From the NCBI RefSeq assembly GCF_001954195.1, contig NZ_MBES01000078.1, positions 124,001 through 188,000 on the forward strand: 64,000 nt of DNA. The letters run 5' to 3'. Shown in pieces: positions 7,788 to 15,953 of the stretch. Each line of letters opens with the position of its first letter. Position 1 is the stretch's first letter. Under the pieces are notes generated by a model, which saw nothing but the letters and a program-made list of their open reading frames with translations, had not been told where the DNA came from and made no database searches. Source of the DNA: Mycobacterium sp. IS-1264 (GTDB taxonomy: Bacteria > Actinomycetota > Actinomycetes > Mycobacteriales > Mycobacteriaceae). Made by a program: the position numbers and the translations under genes.

Positions 7788-8717
7788 ATGACTGTCTCCG
7801 ACCAGGCCGGCACCCAGGCGACCAACGCCGACGCCGGCGCCGACGAGCTGGTGGCCTATGAAACCCTCGACGAGGGTCGCATCGCGCGGATCTGGCTCAA
7901 CCGGCCCGAGGCCCACAATGCGCAGAGCCGCGGCCTGTTGGTGCAACTCGACGAGGCGTTCCTGCGCGCCGAGGCGGATGACACCGTTCGGGTGGTGATC
8001 CTGGCGGCGCGCGGCAAAAACTTCTCCGCGGGTCACGACCTGGGCTCGGAGTTGGCCATCGCCGAGCGCAGCCAGCTGCCGAGCTTCCGAATCAACGGCG
8101 GGACCCGCGACCCCATCGCGGAGAAGATCTACCTGCAGGAGTGGCACTACTTCTTCCAAAACACCTGCCGCTGGCGTGATTTGCGCAAGATCACCATCGC
8201 CCAGGTCCAGGGCAACGCGATCTCGGCCGGCCTGATGCTGATCTGGGCGTGCGATCTGATAGTCGCCGCCGATAATGCAAAGTTCAGCGATGTGGTCGCA
8301 GCGCGCCTGGGGATGCCGGGCGTCGAATTTTTCGGTCACCCTTGGGAATTCGGCCCCCGTAAGGCCAAAGAGCTGCTGCTGACCGGTGATGCGCTGGACG
8401 CCGACGATGCCTATCGGCTTGGCATGGTGTCGAAGGTATTCCCGGTCGATGAGCTGGCGGACAAGACTTTGGAATTCGCCCGGCGCATCGCCGACCGGCC
8501 CACGATGGCGGCGCTGCTCGTCAAGGACTCGGTCAACGCCGCCTCCGACGCAATGGGATTCACCGAGGCGTTGCGGCACGCGTTCCACATCCACGAGCTC
8601 GGGCACGCGCACTGGGCCGCCCACAACGAGAACAGGTACGCGGTCGGCCAGCCGCCGGATGTCGAGGACTGGCGCAACGCGAAACCGACGAAACTGGCCC
8701 GGCGCGATACGCCCTAG
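7788..8717 (+). CDS. Crotonase-fold protein lacking both catalytic glutamates
   Basis: This 309-residue member of the enoyl-CoA hydratase/isomerase family starts at ATG 7788, with GGGCGGA just upstream. The oxyanion-hole loop is present (GKNFSAGHDL, residues 76-85), as is the second half GNAISAGLMLIWACD. But the two glutamates of true enoyl-CoA hydratases (rat Glu144 and Glu164) are replaced by Met150 and Val170 in my alignment by motif; Asp168 is the nearest acid. An insert of about 30 residues (91-125) replaces the usual short loop, and the C-terminus is long. It probably still binds acyl-CoA, but ordinary hydration is unlikely; isomerase, hydrolase or other chemistry is possible. The next gene downstream starts 70 bp later behind a KstR-type box. 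Confidence 0.85.
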   Translation: MTVSDQAGTQATNADAGADELVAYETLDEGRIARIWLNRPEAHNAQSRGLLVQLDEAFLRAEADDTVRVVILAARGKNFSAGHDLGSELAIAERSQLPSFRINGGTRDPIAEKIYLQEWHYFFQNTCRWRDLRKITIAQVQGNAISAGLMLIWACDLIVAADNAKFSDVVAARLGMPGVEFFGHPWEFGPRKAKELLLTGDALDADDAYRLGMVSKVFPVDELADKTLEFARRIADRPTMAALLVKDSVNAASDAMGFTEALRHAFHIHELGHAHWAAHNENRYAVGQPPDVEDWRNAKPTKLARRDTP

Positions 8718-8750
8718 CAGACAGCTCGTCCGCCCGCATGGTTCTATTGC

Positions 8751-8764
8751 TAGAACGTGTTTCA
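8751..8764 (+). promoter_or_regulatory. KstR-type operator
   Basis: TAGAACGTGTTTCA matches the published KstR pattern TnnAACnnGTTnnA at every fixed base. It sits 24 bp before the GTG of the following SDR gene. KstR is the TetR-type repressor of cholesterol-catabolism genes and is relieved by cholesterol-derived CoA thioesters. The mce4 operon 4 kb upstream belongs to the same regulon in other mycobacteria, which makes the match more believable. Confidence 0.75.
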
Positions 8765-8787
8765 GTTTTGGCGTGAAGGGGCGCGGC

Positions 8788-9618
8788 GTGCAGCTTTCTT
8801 TCGAAAACCGGACGTATCTGGTCACCGGCGGTGGCAGCGGAATCGGCAAAGGGGTCGCCGCCGGCCTGGTCAAATCCGGTGCCTCGGTCATGATCGTCGG
8901 CCGCAACCCCGACCGGCTGGCCGGCGCCGTCGAAGACATCGAAGCGCTGCAGGCCGACGGCTCCATCCGATATGAACCCACCGACGTCACCAGCGAGGAC
9001 GAGGCCGCCCGCGCGGTGGACGCGGCGACGGCCTGGCACGGCCGGCTACACGGTGTGGTGCACTGCGCCGGCGGCTCGGAGACCATCGGGCCGATCACAC
9101 AGATCGACTCGGAGGCGTGGCGGCGCACGGTCGACCTCAATGTCAACGGCACCATGTACGTGCTCAAGCACGCGGCGCGTGAACTGGTGCGCGGCGGCGG
9201 GGGTTCGTTCGTCGGGATCTCGTCGATCGCGGCGAGCAACACCCACCGGTGGTTCGGCGCCTACGGGGTCAGCAAATCCGCCATCGACCACATGATGCAA
9301 CTGGCCGCCGATGAACTCGGACCCTCGTGGGTGCGGGTCAACAGCATCCGCCCGGGCCTGATCCGCACGGATCTGGTTGCGCCCGTGTTCGCTGTGCCGG
9401 AGGTCAGCGAGGACTATCGCGTGTGCACGCCGCTGCCTCGGCCCGGTGAGGTCGAGGACATCGCCAACCTCGCGATGTTTCTGCTCAGCGATGCCGCCAG
9501 CTATATCACCGGCCAGGTCATCAACGCCGACGGCGGCATGATGCTGCGCCGCGGACCCGACTATTCCGCGATGCTGGAACCCGCGTTCGGCGCCGACGGG
9601 CTACGCGGAGTCGTCTGA
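8788..9618 (+). CDS. Short-chain dehydrogenase/reductase, probable KstR target
   Basis: This 276-residue SDR starts at GTG 8788, chosen because AAGGGG lies 6 nt upstream; GTG 8773 is a weaker alternative. Cofactor motif TGGGSGIGKG at residues 11-20 with VGRNPDR (an Arg after strand 2, suggesting NADP), the NAG-equivalent HCAGG, the catalytic Ser in SSIA, and YGVSK with Tyr and Lys. The C-terminus carries the usual ITGQVINADGG. It acts on an alcohol or keto group of an unknown substrate; the KstR-type box in its promoter suggests a steroid or its degradation intermediate. Its 3' end overlaps the next, convergent gene by 18 bp. Confidence 0.88.
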   Translation: MQLSFENRTYLVTGGGSGIGKGVAAGLVKSGASVMIVGRNPDRLAGAVEDIEALQADGSIRYEPTDVTSEDEAARAVDAATAWHGRLHGVVHCAGGSETIGPITQIDSEAWRRTVDLNVNGTMYVLKHAARELVRGGGGSFVGISSIAASNTHRWFGAYGVSKSAIDHMMQLAADELGPSWVRVNSIRPGLIRTDLVAPVFAVPEVSEDYRVCTPLPRPGEVEDIANLAMFLLSDAASYITGQVINADGGMMLRRGPDYSAMLEPAFGADGLRGVV

Positions 9619-10494
9619 CGTCAGGCCCGCGTCGCGGTCCGCGAGGGTGGCCAGCGCCGACCAGTCCAGGTGCCCGCCACCCGTTGCGACGAGCGTGAGC
9701 AGACGGTCGCGCAGCACGCTGGCCACTGGCAGCGGCACCTGCAGGCCCTCGGCCGCGGCGAGCACCAGCCGGACGTCCTTGAGACCGAGGCGCGACGCGA
9801 ACCCCGCCGGCTCGAATTCCCGACGCGCGATCAGCCCGCCGTAGGTCTGATAGGCCGGCGCGGTGAACAACGTCGAGGTGAGGATGTCGACGTACTGCTG
9901 CCGGTCCACCCCGGCCTTGCCGACCAACGCGACGGCCTCGCTGACGGACTCGATCGCCGACGCGAGCAGGAAGTTACCGCTCAGCTTCACCAGATTGGCG
10001 GTATACGGCTGATCGGAGACCACGAAGGTCCGCTGCCCTATGGCGTCGAAGAGCGGAACCAACGGCTCCAGCACCTGCGGGGCGCCCGCGGCGATGACGA
10101 AAAGCTTTGCGGCAGAAGCGGCTTCGGGCCGACCGAACACCGGCGCCGCGGCATAGCGTTGTCCGGCTTCGGCATGCGCGGCCGCCAGGCGCTCCGACAG
10201 CGCCACGCTGATCGTGCTCGACGACACGTGGGTGGCACCGGGGGCCAGCGAAGCCACAAGGCCATTCGCACCGAACGCGACCTCCTCGACGGCGTCGTCG
10301 TCGGAGAGCATCGTGAACACGACCTCACCGGTGCTGGCTTCGGCCACGCTGCGCGCCGCGGTCGCGCCCCGCTGGACGAGCGGCTCCGCCTTGGCTGGCG
10401 AGCGGTTGTAGACGGTGATCTGGTGACCCGCCGTCAGCAGGTTCGTCGCCATGCCATGGCCCATGTTCCCCAGGCCGATGAATCCGATCTCCAT
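9601..10494 (-). CDS. 3-hydroxyisobutyrate dehydrogenase-family oxidoreductase
   Basis: This 297-residue beta-hydroxyacid dehydrogenase has an N-terminal Rossmann fold, IGFIGLGNMGHGMATNL (GxGxxG), then YNRSPAK, the substrate-region motif FTMLSDD, and an all-helical C-terminal half with the conserved Lys in VKLSGNFLLAS. The family oxidises 3-hydroxy acids such as 3-hydroxyisobutyrate or tartronate semialdehyde with NAD(P). In place of the usual DAPVSGG the protein has AAPVFGRPEAA, seen in the subgroup that includes imine reductases, so the substrate is open. ATG 10494 (MEIGFIG) fits the family better than ATG 10506. It is divergent from the next SDR. Confidence 0.85.
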   Translation of the reverse strand: MEIGFIGLGNMGHGMATNLLTAGHQITVYNRSPAKAEPLVQRGATAARSVAEASTGEVVFTMLSDDDAVEEVAFGANGLVASLAPGATHVSSSTISVALSERLAAAHAEAGQRYAAAPVFGRPEAASAAKLFVIAAGAPQVLEPLVPLFDAIGQRTFVVSDQPYTANLVKLSGNFLLASAIESVSEAVALVGKAGVDRQQYVDILTSTLFTAPAYQTYGGLIARREFEPAGFASRLGLKDVRLVLAAAEGLQVPLPVASVLRDRLLTLVATGGGHLDWSALATLADRDAGLTSDDSA

Positions 10495-10542
10495 GCCGTC
10501 CACCATGCCGCGTTTAAGGGGTCTTGGTGAAAGATGTGCTAG

Positions 10543-11334
10543 ATGAACCGACTCGAGGGCAAGCGGATCTTGGTGACCGGCGCGGCGTCAGGCATCGGTC
10601 AGGCCACCGCGTTGCGGTTGCTCGAAGAAGGGGCCAGGGTCGTGGCTTCAGACGTCGCGGAAGACGGGCTGGCCGCCACCCAGGCCCAGGCGGAGGAAGC
10701 CGGAACGGCTGACCGCCTCACCACCATGCCGATGGACGTCGGTAGCGAGGATTCGGTGATCGACGGCGTGTGCTGGGCCGTTCAGACACTCGACGGCCTC
10801 GATTCGCTGGTCAACGCCGCCGGCGTCCTGCGGGCCGCGCACACCCACGAGACCAGCCTCGAACTGTGGAATCGGATCGTCGGTATCAACCTCACCGGAA
10901 CGTTTCTGGTGGTCCGCGAGGCGCTTCCGGCGCTGCTGGGGAATTCGCGCAGCGCGATCGTCAACTTCAGCTCCACGTCGGCCTCGTTCGCCCATCCCTA
11001 CATGGCGGCCTACGCCGCGAGTAAGGGCGGAATCCAGGCCTTCACCCATTCGTTGGCTCTCGAATACGCGAAGGACGGTCTGCGTGCGGCTTGCGTGGCG
11101 CCCGGCAGCATCAAGTCCGGAATCACCGACGCGACTGGGGGATACATACCCAAAGACGCCGACTGGTCGTTGTTCCCCCGCCTCATGCCGATCCTGCCCA
11201 CGACGGTCGAATCCAGTGGAGCCGGGATGGCCGAGCCCTCTGCGATCGCCGGCGTGATCGCGATGCTGGTGTCCGACGACGGCGCCTGGATCACCGGCAC
11301 CGAAATTCGCATCGACGGCGGTACGCACGCCTAG
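10543..11334 (+). CDS. Short-chain dehydrogenase/reductase
   Basis: This 263-residue classical SDR has TGAASGIGQ at residues 11-19, DVAEDG after strand 2 (Asp, suggesting NAD), NAAG, the catalytic Ser in SSTSASF and YAASK with the Tyr-Lys pair. The C-terminus ends ITGTEIRIDGGTHA. The enzyme reduces or oxidises an unidentified alcohol. It lies 48 bp from the divergent HIBADH-like gene and is convergent, only 11 bp away, with cpsA. In M. tuberculosis an SDR (Rv3485c) also adjoins cpsA (Rv3484) in this orientation, so this may be its counterpart, though the identity was not tested. Confidence 0.88.
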   Translation: MNRLEGKRILVTGAASGIGQATALRLLEEGARVVASDVAEDGLAATQAQAEEAGTADRLTTMPMDVGSEDSVIDGVCWAVQTLDGLDSLVNAAGVLRAAHTHETSLELWNRIVGINLTGTFLVVREALPALLGNSRSAIVNFSSTSASFAHPYMAAYAASKGGIQAFTHSLALEYAKDGLRAACVAPGSIKSGITDATGGYIPKDADWSLFPRLMPILPTTVESSGAGMAEPSAIAGVIAMLVSDDGAWITGTEIRIDGGTHA

Positions 11335-11345
11335 CCCGATCGCGG

Positions 11346-12896
11346 CTAGTTAACGCAGGGCACCCCGCCACCGCCGATGGGCTTGCCCTGATCGGGCGTG
11401 GGATAGGTGCTGGTGGCGTACCCGTAGCGATTCGTCTTGGTGGTCGTCGTGGTGGTGGTCTCGTCGGTGGTGCTGGTGTCGTCCGCGGCGGGCATCGAGT
11501 AAGTGGTATCCACGGTCACGCGAATGTGGCCGGGCTGCAGGCTGGGGTCGGGTTGTTTGGGGGCGTCGAGGCCGAGCAGCGCAGCCAGGTTGTGCGCGTC
11601 GGTTTCGGCGCCCGCGCCGTACTGGATCGTGGTGGACGTCGGGTCGCCGGATTGGCGGTCGCGGACCTGGCCCGCGGTGTAGCCGCGCTTTTTCAGCGCG
11701 CGGGACACCTCACTGGCCGCGCCGCTCATGCTGCCCGCGTTGACGACGTCGACGACCGTCGACGGACTGGGCTTGCTCGCCGTGGTGGCCGGCGTGGTCG
11801 TCTCGGGCGCGGCGCCGATCGCCTCGGCCACTTCGGCTTTGATCGCGGCCTGGTCGATGATGTTGACGTCCTGCCCGTTGATGTTGTCGTAGCGCACCAC
11901 GGGCAGCGTCCGGAACTCGACGTTGCCGCCGCCGGCGAGTTCACCCATGCGGCGGAACAGGTCCTCGTCCCAACCCGTCGACAGCACAACGTCTTTGCGC
12001 GCCACCGCCATCAGGCCCTTGAGCTTGTCCAAGTTCGTGAAGGTCCCCGAGTCCTGCAGTTCCCGCATGACAGAGGAGATGAACGCCTGCTGCCGGTGCG
12101 TACGGTCCAGGTCTCCGTTGTCCAGGCCGTGACGCTGCCGGACGAACGCGAGCGCCTGCGACGCGTCCAGCCGCTGGGGGCCGGCCGGGAAGTCCGCGCC
12201 GGAATACGAGTCGTAGACGGCGTGGTTCAGGCACACGTCCACGCCGCCCAGGGTTTGCGCCAAGTCGTAGAAACCGGCCAGGTTGACCTCGGCGAAGTAG
12301 TCGATCGGCACGCCGGTCAGGCTGCGCACCGCGCGCAGGGTCGCGGCACGGCCGGCTTCGCGGCCGCGGGTCTCGAGCTCCCGCTGGCTGCTTCCACCCT
12401 GGTTGGCAAGCTTCTGCGCCACGTACTGCTTGGTGAGCCCGTAGGCCTCTTTGATCTTGATGTGGTTGTAGCCCGGAACCCCGTTGAACGGCACCCAGTC
12501 GTCGCGGGGGATCGAGAAGGCAGTCACCTTGTTGTCGGCCCCGACGTGCACGAGTATCAGCGTGTTGGTGTTGTAGCCACCGTCGTCGGAATCGCCGGCG
12601 TGCAGCTGCCGCAAAATCGACGACGGCAGGTCGTTGCCGTCCTGATCTTTTCGGGAGTCCAGGCCGATGAGCAAGATGTTCATGTTGTCGCCGCTGGATC
12701 GTGGATCGTCGGGGCTTAGGGCGTCCGAGACGGTGATGCCGCCCAGCGCCCCGTGAGCGACGTAGTAGCCTGCCCCGGTCATCAGGATGGCCCCGACCGA
12801 GACCAGCGACATGAAGCTGCGCGCCAGCCCTTTGCGAATTGCTGATGGCTGACGAACGGCTCGGTGGCGGCGATGGGCCCCGCCCGAGCGCGCCAT
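11346..12896 (-). CDS. cpsA: LytR-CpsA-Psr family protein CpsA
   Basis: This 516-residue LCP protein has a basic cytoplasmic N-terminus, one membrane helix (about 32-55, SLVSVGAILMTGAGYYVAHG), the LCP catalytic domain (about 95-320, with MNILLIGLDSRKDQ, FSIPRDDWV and the Asp-Arg-rich GVDVCLNHAVYD and FVRQRHGLDNGDLDR segments) and a C-terminal LytR_C domain (about 385-470). A Thr-rich linker and tail (DETTTTTTTKTN) follow. LCP proteins ligate cell-wall polymers; mycobacterial Lcp1 joins arabinogalactan to peptidoglycan, and CpsA is the Rv3484-type relative also linked to phagosome evasion. Two adjacent starts exist, GTG 12899 and ATG 12896. Catalytic Arg and Asp residues look intact. Confidence 0.9.
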   Translation of the reverse strand: MARSGGAHRRHRAVRQPSAIRKGLARSFMSLVSVGAILMTGAGYYVAHGALGGITVSDALSPDDPRSSGDNMNILLIGLDSRKDQDGNDLPSSILRQLHAGDSDDGGYNTNTLILVHVGADNKVTAFSIPRDDWVPFNGVPGYNHIKIKEAYGLTKQYVAQKLANQGGSSQRELETRGREAGRAATLRAVRSLTGVPIDYFAEVNLAGFYDLAQTLGGVDVCLNHAVYDSYSGADFPAGPQRLDASQALAFVRQRHGLDNGDLDRTHRQQAFISSVMRELQDSGTFTNLDKLKGLMAVARKDVVLSTGWDEDLFRRMGELAGGGNVEFRTLPVVRYDNINGQDVNIIDQAAIKAEVAEAIGAAPETTTPATTASKPSPSTVVDVVNAGSMSGAASEVSRALKKRGYTAGQVRDRQSGDPTSTTIQYGAGAETDAHNLAALLGLDAPKQPDPSLQPGHIRVTVDTTYSMPAADDTSTTDETTTTTTTKTNRYGYATSTYPTPDQGKPIGGGGVPCVN

Positions 12897-13187
12897 CACA
12901 AAGCCCGGCCCGTATCCAGCGCAGCACTCGCTACCGCGACTGCGGTTTGCGGTGACGGCGCTAAAAGCATGAGGTCAAGTATGCGTTAGCTTGCTGTGAA
13001 GCCCCCAATCGAGAAGGCCGCCGAGCGGCCGACTGTGGGCAGGCTCACCCGCCGTAAATGGCGAAATCGGCGGCGCCAATCTTCCCACTACCAGCACGTT
13101 TGGCGGGGCTACGCCCCCGTCGGGTGTGGGCGCGTCTCGGAAAGGTCTCGGGCGGGCCACTCGGCCGCCGAAATCGACGCCAACTCG

Positions 13188-13457
13188 TCACCGAGCCGGT
13201 ACGAGGTCCTCGCCCGAGGAGTAGCAGAGGCGGATGTTCGAGCCCGTGGCGAACTCGGCGAGGTACACGCCGAGCGGTTCGACCTCGTAGTAGTAGTGCA
13301 CGTAGCCCCGCGTATCCAACGCGGTCGCGCACGAATAACCGGGCGCGCCGCATCGCTGTTTGACCGGAATCGCGAGCACGCCGAGCAGCACGACGACGAC
13401 AATCCCCACTACAACCGGGATTTTGGTCAGCGTGCGCGTCGCCTGCGCGGGATGCAT
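13188..13457 (-). CDS. Small membrane-anchored protein
   Basis: This 89-residue protein has a short basic N-terminus, one strong membrane helix (about 13-31, KIPVVVGIVVVVLLGVLAIPV) and a Cys/Tyr-rich extracytoplasmic tail with CGAPGYSC, HYYYEVEPLGVY and RLCYSSGEDL. ATG 13457 is preceded by a possible GTG at 13460; neither has a clear ribosome site. No family is recognised. The hydrophobic helix followed by an ordered cysteine pattern argues for a real exported protein rather than a chance frame. It faces away from the hydrolase gene at 13552 and may share its short promoter region. Confidence 0.6.
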   Translation of the reverse strand: MHPAQATRTLTKIPVVVGIVVVVLLGVLAIPVKQRCGAPGYSCATALDTRGYVHYYYEVEPLGVYLAEFATGSNIRLCYSSGEDLVPAR

Positions 13458-13539
13458 CACAGGAGTGTAAGCGTCTCGCTTAGCGGCGCCGCGGAGCCCA
13501 GGCGCCGCGGCGGGCCTGATCCCCTGGGCGGGGCCGTCT

Positions 13540-13545
13540 TACGAT
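13540..13545 (+). promoter_or_regulatory. -10 hexamer, leaderless hydrolase mRNA
   Basis: TACGAT at 13540-13545 fits TANNNT and ends 6 nt before the ATG at 13552, so the start codon is the likely +1. No Shine-Dalgarno sequence precedes the ATG (CTCCTG). Confidence 0.5.
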
Positions 13546-13551
13546 CTCCTG

Positions 13552-14430
13552 ATGGCGACCGCACCAGAGCAGTTCTCGACCCACGGGCCGGGTGGGGTTC
13601 GTATCGTCGCGGATCGCTGGGGCGATCCCCACGCGCGCGCCGTGGTTTTCCTGCACGGCGGTGGGCAGACCCGACGCTCGTGGGCCCGCGCGGCCGCCGC
13701 TGTGGCCCGACGCGGGTGGCAGGCCGTCACGATCGACTTACGCGGTCACGGCGAGTCCGACTGGTCCAGCGACGGCGACTATCGTGTCGTCAGCTTCGCC
13801 GCCGACGTCCAACAGGTTCTGGAGAGCCTGCCGCTACAACCGGTTCTGGTTGGCGCGTCGCTGGGCGGATTCACCTCGATGCTGCTCGCGGGCGAGCTCT
13901 CACCGGGCATCGCCGGCGCGGTGGTCCTGGTCGACATCGTGCCGAACATGGAGCAGTCCGGGGCGACGCGGATACACAACTTCATGGCCGATCGGGTGGA
14001 ATCGGGATTCGCCTCTCTCGAAGAGGTGGCCGACGCGATCGCCGAGTACAACCCGCACCGGCCCCGACCGACCGATCTGGACGGTCTGACCGCTAATCTG
14101 CGCCGGCGGGGCGACCGCTGGTATTGGCATTGGGATCCGCAATTCATCAGCGGCACAGCGCCGTTTCCCCCATTCGAGGTCACCGACGCCGATCGCATGC
14201 ACGCGGCCGTCGATGCGATCCTGCGCGACGGCGTGCCCATGCTCTTGATCCGGGGTCAGATGAGTGACCTCGTCAGCCAGGAAAGTGCCGACGCATTTCT
14301 CGCGCGTTTCCCACAAGTCGAGTTCACCGACGTGCGCGGCGCCGGGCACATGGTTGCCGGGGACCGCAACGACATTTTCGCCGGCGCCGTGCTGGATTTC
14401 CTCACCCGGCGCGTCGACCAGGCGGGGTGA
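13552..14430 (+). CDS. Alpha/beta hydrolase
   Basis: This 292-residue hydrolase has the oxyanion region FLHGGGQTRRSW (residues 32-43), DLRGHGESD, and the nucleophile elbow GASLGG with Ser at about 105. A likely acid lies around LLIRGQMSDLVS (about 228-239) and the catalytic His in GAGHMVAGD near 268, so the triad is complete. Cytosolic, with no signal. Substrate unknown; the fold covers esterases, lipases, haloperoxidase-like and C-C bond hydrolases. The last 29 bp overlap the 3' end of a truncated transporter gene on the other strand, which suggests the break of that gene happened at this junction. Confidence 0.88.
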   Translation: MATAPEQFSTHGPGGVRIVADRWGDPHARAVVFLHGGGQTRRSWARAAAAVARRGWQAVTIDLRGHGESDWSSDGDYRVVSFAADVQQVLESLPLQPVLVGASLGGFTSMLLAGELSPGIAGAVVLVDIVPNMEQSGATRIHNFMADRVESGFASLEEVADAIAEYNPHRPRPTDLDGLTANLRRRGDRWYWHWDPQFISGTAPFPPFEVTDADRMHAAVDAILRDGVPMLLIRGQMSDLVSQESADAFLARFPQVEFTDVRGAGHMVAGDRNDIFAGAVLDFLTRRVDQAG

Positions 14431-15064
14431 CGATCGCGCAGCGATCGCTGGCCGACGGAACATCCTCGGGGAGAACGAATCCCGCGACGATCAAGGTGAG
14501 TACCCCGATCGGGATGTTGACCAGGAAGATCGACTTCCAGCCGAACGAGTCGATTAACCAAACGCCGACCTGTGGCCCGCAGATCGGCGCCAGCAAGATG
14601 GGGACCATGCTGATCGCCAGCACCCGGGCCAGTCTTTCGGGTCCGGCGGCGTGGGCCAGGATGATCAGCAAGAGCGGTATCAGCATGCCACCGCCGAGTC
14701 CCTGGAATGCCCGAAAGACCGCCAGCAGACCGACATTTGGGGCCTGCACACACAGCAGGGATGCCCAGGAGAACAACAGCACCGAACCCAGGAATAGGGG
14801 TTTCGCGCCCACCCGGCGTGCGGCCCAGCCGGCAAGTGGGATCACCGCCGCCATCGCCAAGGTGTAGCCGGTCACCGACCACGCGATGGCCCCCGTCGAG
14901 CCGAATCGCCCGCTCAAAGCCCGCGGCGCCGCGTTCACGACCGTGGCGTCCAGGGTGATCATCACCGGGAGAATTGTGCACGCCGCCGTGATCAGCCAGA
15001 GTCTGGAAGCCAGCCTGGCGGGATGGGCCTTGGCGCGAGCTTGTTCGATTGTCGTCGGCGTCAC
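14402..15064 (-). pseudogene. Truncated MFS drug-efflux transporter (EmrB/QacA type), N-terminal half only
   Basis: The frame encodes 220 residues covering the first five to six membrane helices of a DHA2-type MFS permease: DATVVNAAPRAL, the motif TGYTLAMAAVIPLAGW, and FQGLGGGMLIPLLLI followed by FGWKSIFLVNIPIG. It then diverges after LPEDVPSASDR and ends in a non-family tail (CAIVTPPGRRAG). The complete relative emrB (52806-54431) is about 540 residues, so the distal eight helices are missing. No remnant follows because the hydrolase gene begins its 3' end here. A half-size transporter is unlikely to work alone; a deletion joining two loci is the simplest reading. A functional short protein cannot be excluded, since the frame has no internal stop. 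Confidence 0.75.
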
Positions 15065-15212
15065 GGCTGAATCGTCAGCCGATGCGCTTGAGGAATCCTT
15101 GCGAAATTCTTGGAACGCTCACCCGACCTTCCGCCGCGTTCCCGTTTCTCTCGCCAGGTAGGAGGCGCCGCACACTGCTAGCATGCTGCGGACACAACTG
15201 GAGGAGGACGGC

Positions 15213-15872
15213 GTGACCTTTCGGTGGTTGCGGGCGCCGGGGCTGGTCGGTGCCGTGATCGTGGCCGCGACGACGGTCGCCGGGACAGCGGCGGCGGACC
15301 CGGACTTGGCGTCGCGCCCCATGCCGGGCATGCACGTTGCCGATGGAACCGGAGGGTGCACAGCCGCTTTCGCGGCGCAGGACAACGACGGCAGCTACTA
15401 CCTGCTCACCAGTGGACACTGCGATCCGCACGACGGTTCGGTTTGGACCTACGGGGAGGATCGTCCGCTCGGGATGATCACCGCCAGCGAGAAGGTGGGC
15501 GACACCAGGGACGCCGCGATTATCCGCCTGGACCCGAGCGTCGGAGCGCCGACGGGCGATGTCGGTGACCGGTATCCGGTCCGGGATGTGTTGAGCCTCC
15601 CACAGATTCGGGTGGGCATGCCCTTCTGCAAACTGGGCGCGGTCACCGGTGAGACCTGTGGCGTCGTCAAAGGCGAGAAGGGCGACGTCATCGAGGCCAG
15701 CGTGTACAGCCTCAACGGCGACAGCGGGAGCCCTGGCTTCGTCAAAAACGCCGACGGCACCGTGAGCGCCGTCGGAATCTTGATGTCTTCGCCCGACGGC
15801 GACGACAACACGACGTACTTCACACTCGTGCATCCGCTACTTGCCAAGTGGGGCTTGCACATTCTTCCCTGA
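15213..15872 (+). CDS. Secreted trypsin-like serine protease, copy 1
   Basis: This 219-residue chymotrypsin-fold protease starts at GTG 15213, chosen because GGAGGAGG (15200-15207) lies 5 nt upstream. Signal peptide about 1-28 (PGLVGAVIVAATTVAGTAAA, cleavage near AAADP). Catalytic His69 in LTSGHC, Asp100 in TRDAAII, Ser171 in GDSGSPG. Cys49-Cys70 and Cys139-Cys149 are placed for two disulfides. The size and motifs recall small actinobacterial S1 proteases without a long propeptide. It acts outside the cell on an unknown protein. A second copy follows 81 bp downstream on the same strand. Confidence 0.88.
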   Translation: MTFRWLRAPGLVGAVIVAATTVAGTAAADPDLASRPMPGMHVADGTGGCTAAFAAQDNDGSYYLLTSGHCDPHDGSVWTYGEDRPLGMITASEKVGDTRDAAIIRLDPSVGAPTGDVGDRYPVRDVLSLPQIRVGMPFCKLGAVTGETCGVVKGEKGDVIEASVYSLNGDSGSPGFVKNADGTVSAVGILMSSPDGDDNTTYFTLVHPLLAKWGLHILP

Positions 15873-15953
15873 CGCGGCGGAAAACGCCCACGCGGCGCAT
15901 CTCCAGATGAGATCATCTGACGGTTCGCACCGGCATGCCCGAAGGAGAGCGCC

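Noticed and set aside
13096-13125. GGGGCTACGCCCC hairpin upstream of the small membrane gene's 3' end as terminator
   Set aside because: Stem of only five pairs in very GC-rich DNA; such hairpins are frequent by chance.
12996-14096. Plus-strand frame of 366 codons across the small membrane gene and the hydrolase
   Set aside because: Arg-rich, no motifs; the hydrolase frame 13552-14430 has a complete catalytic triad.
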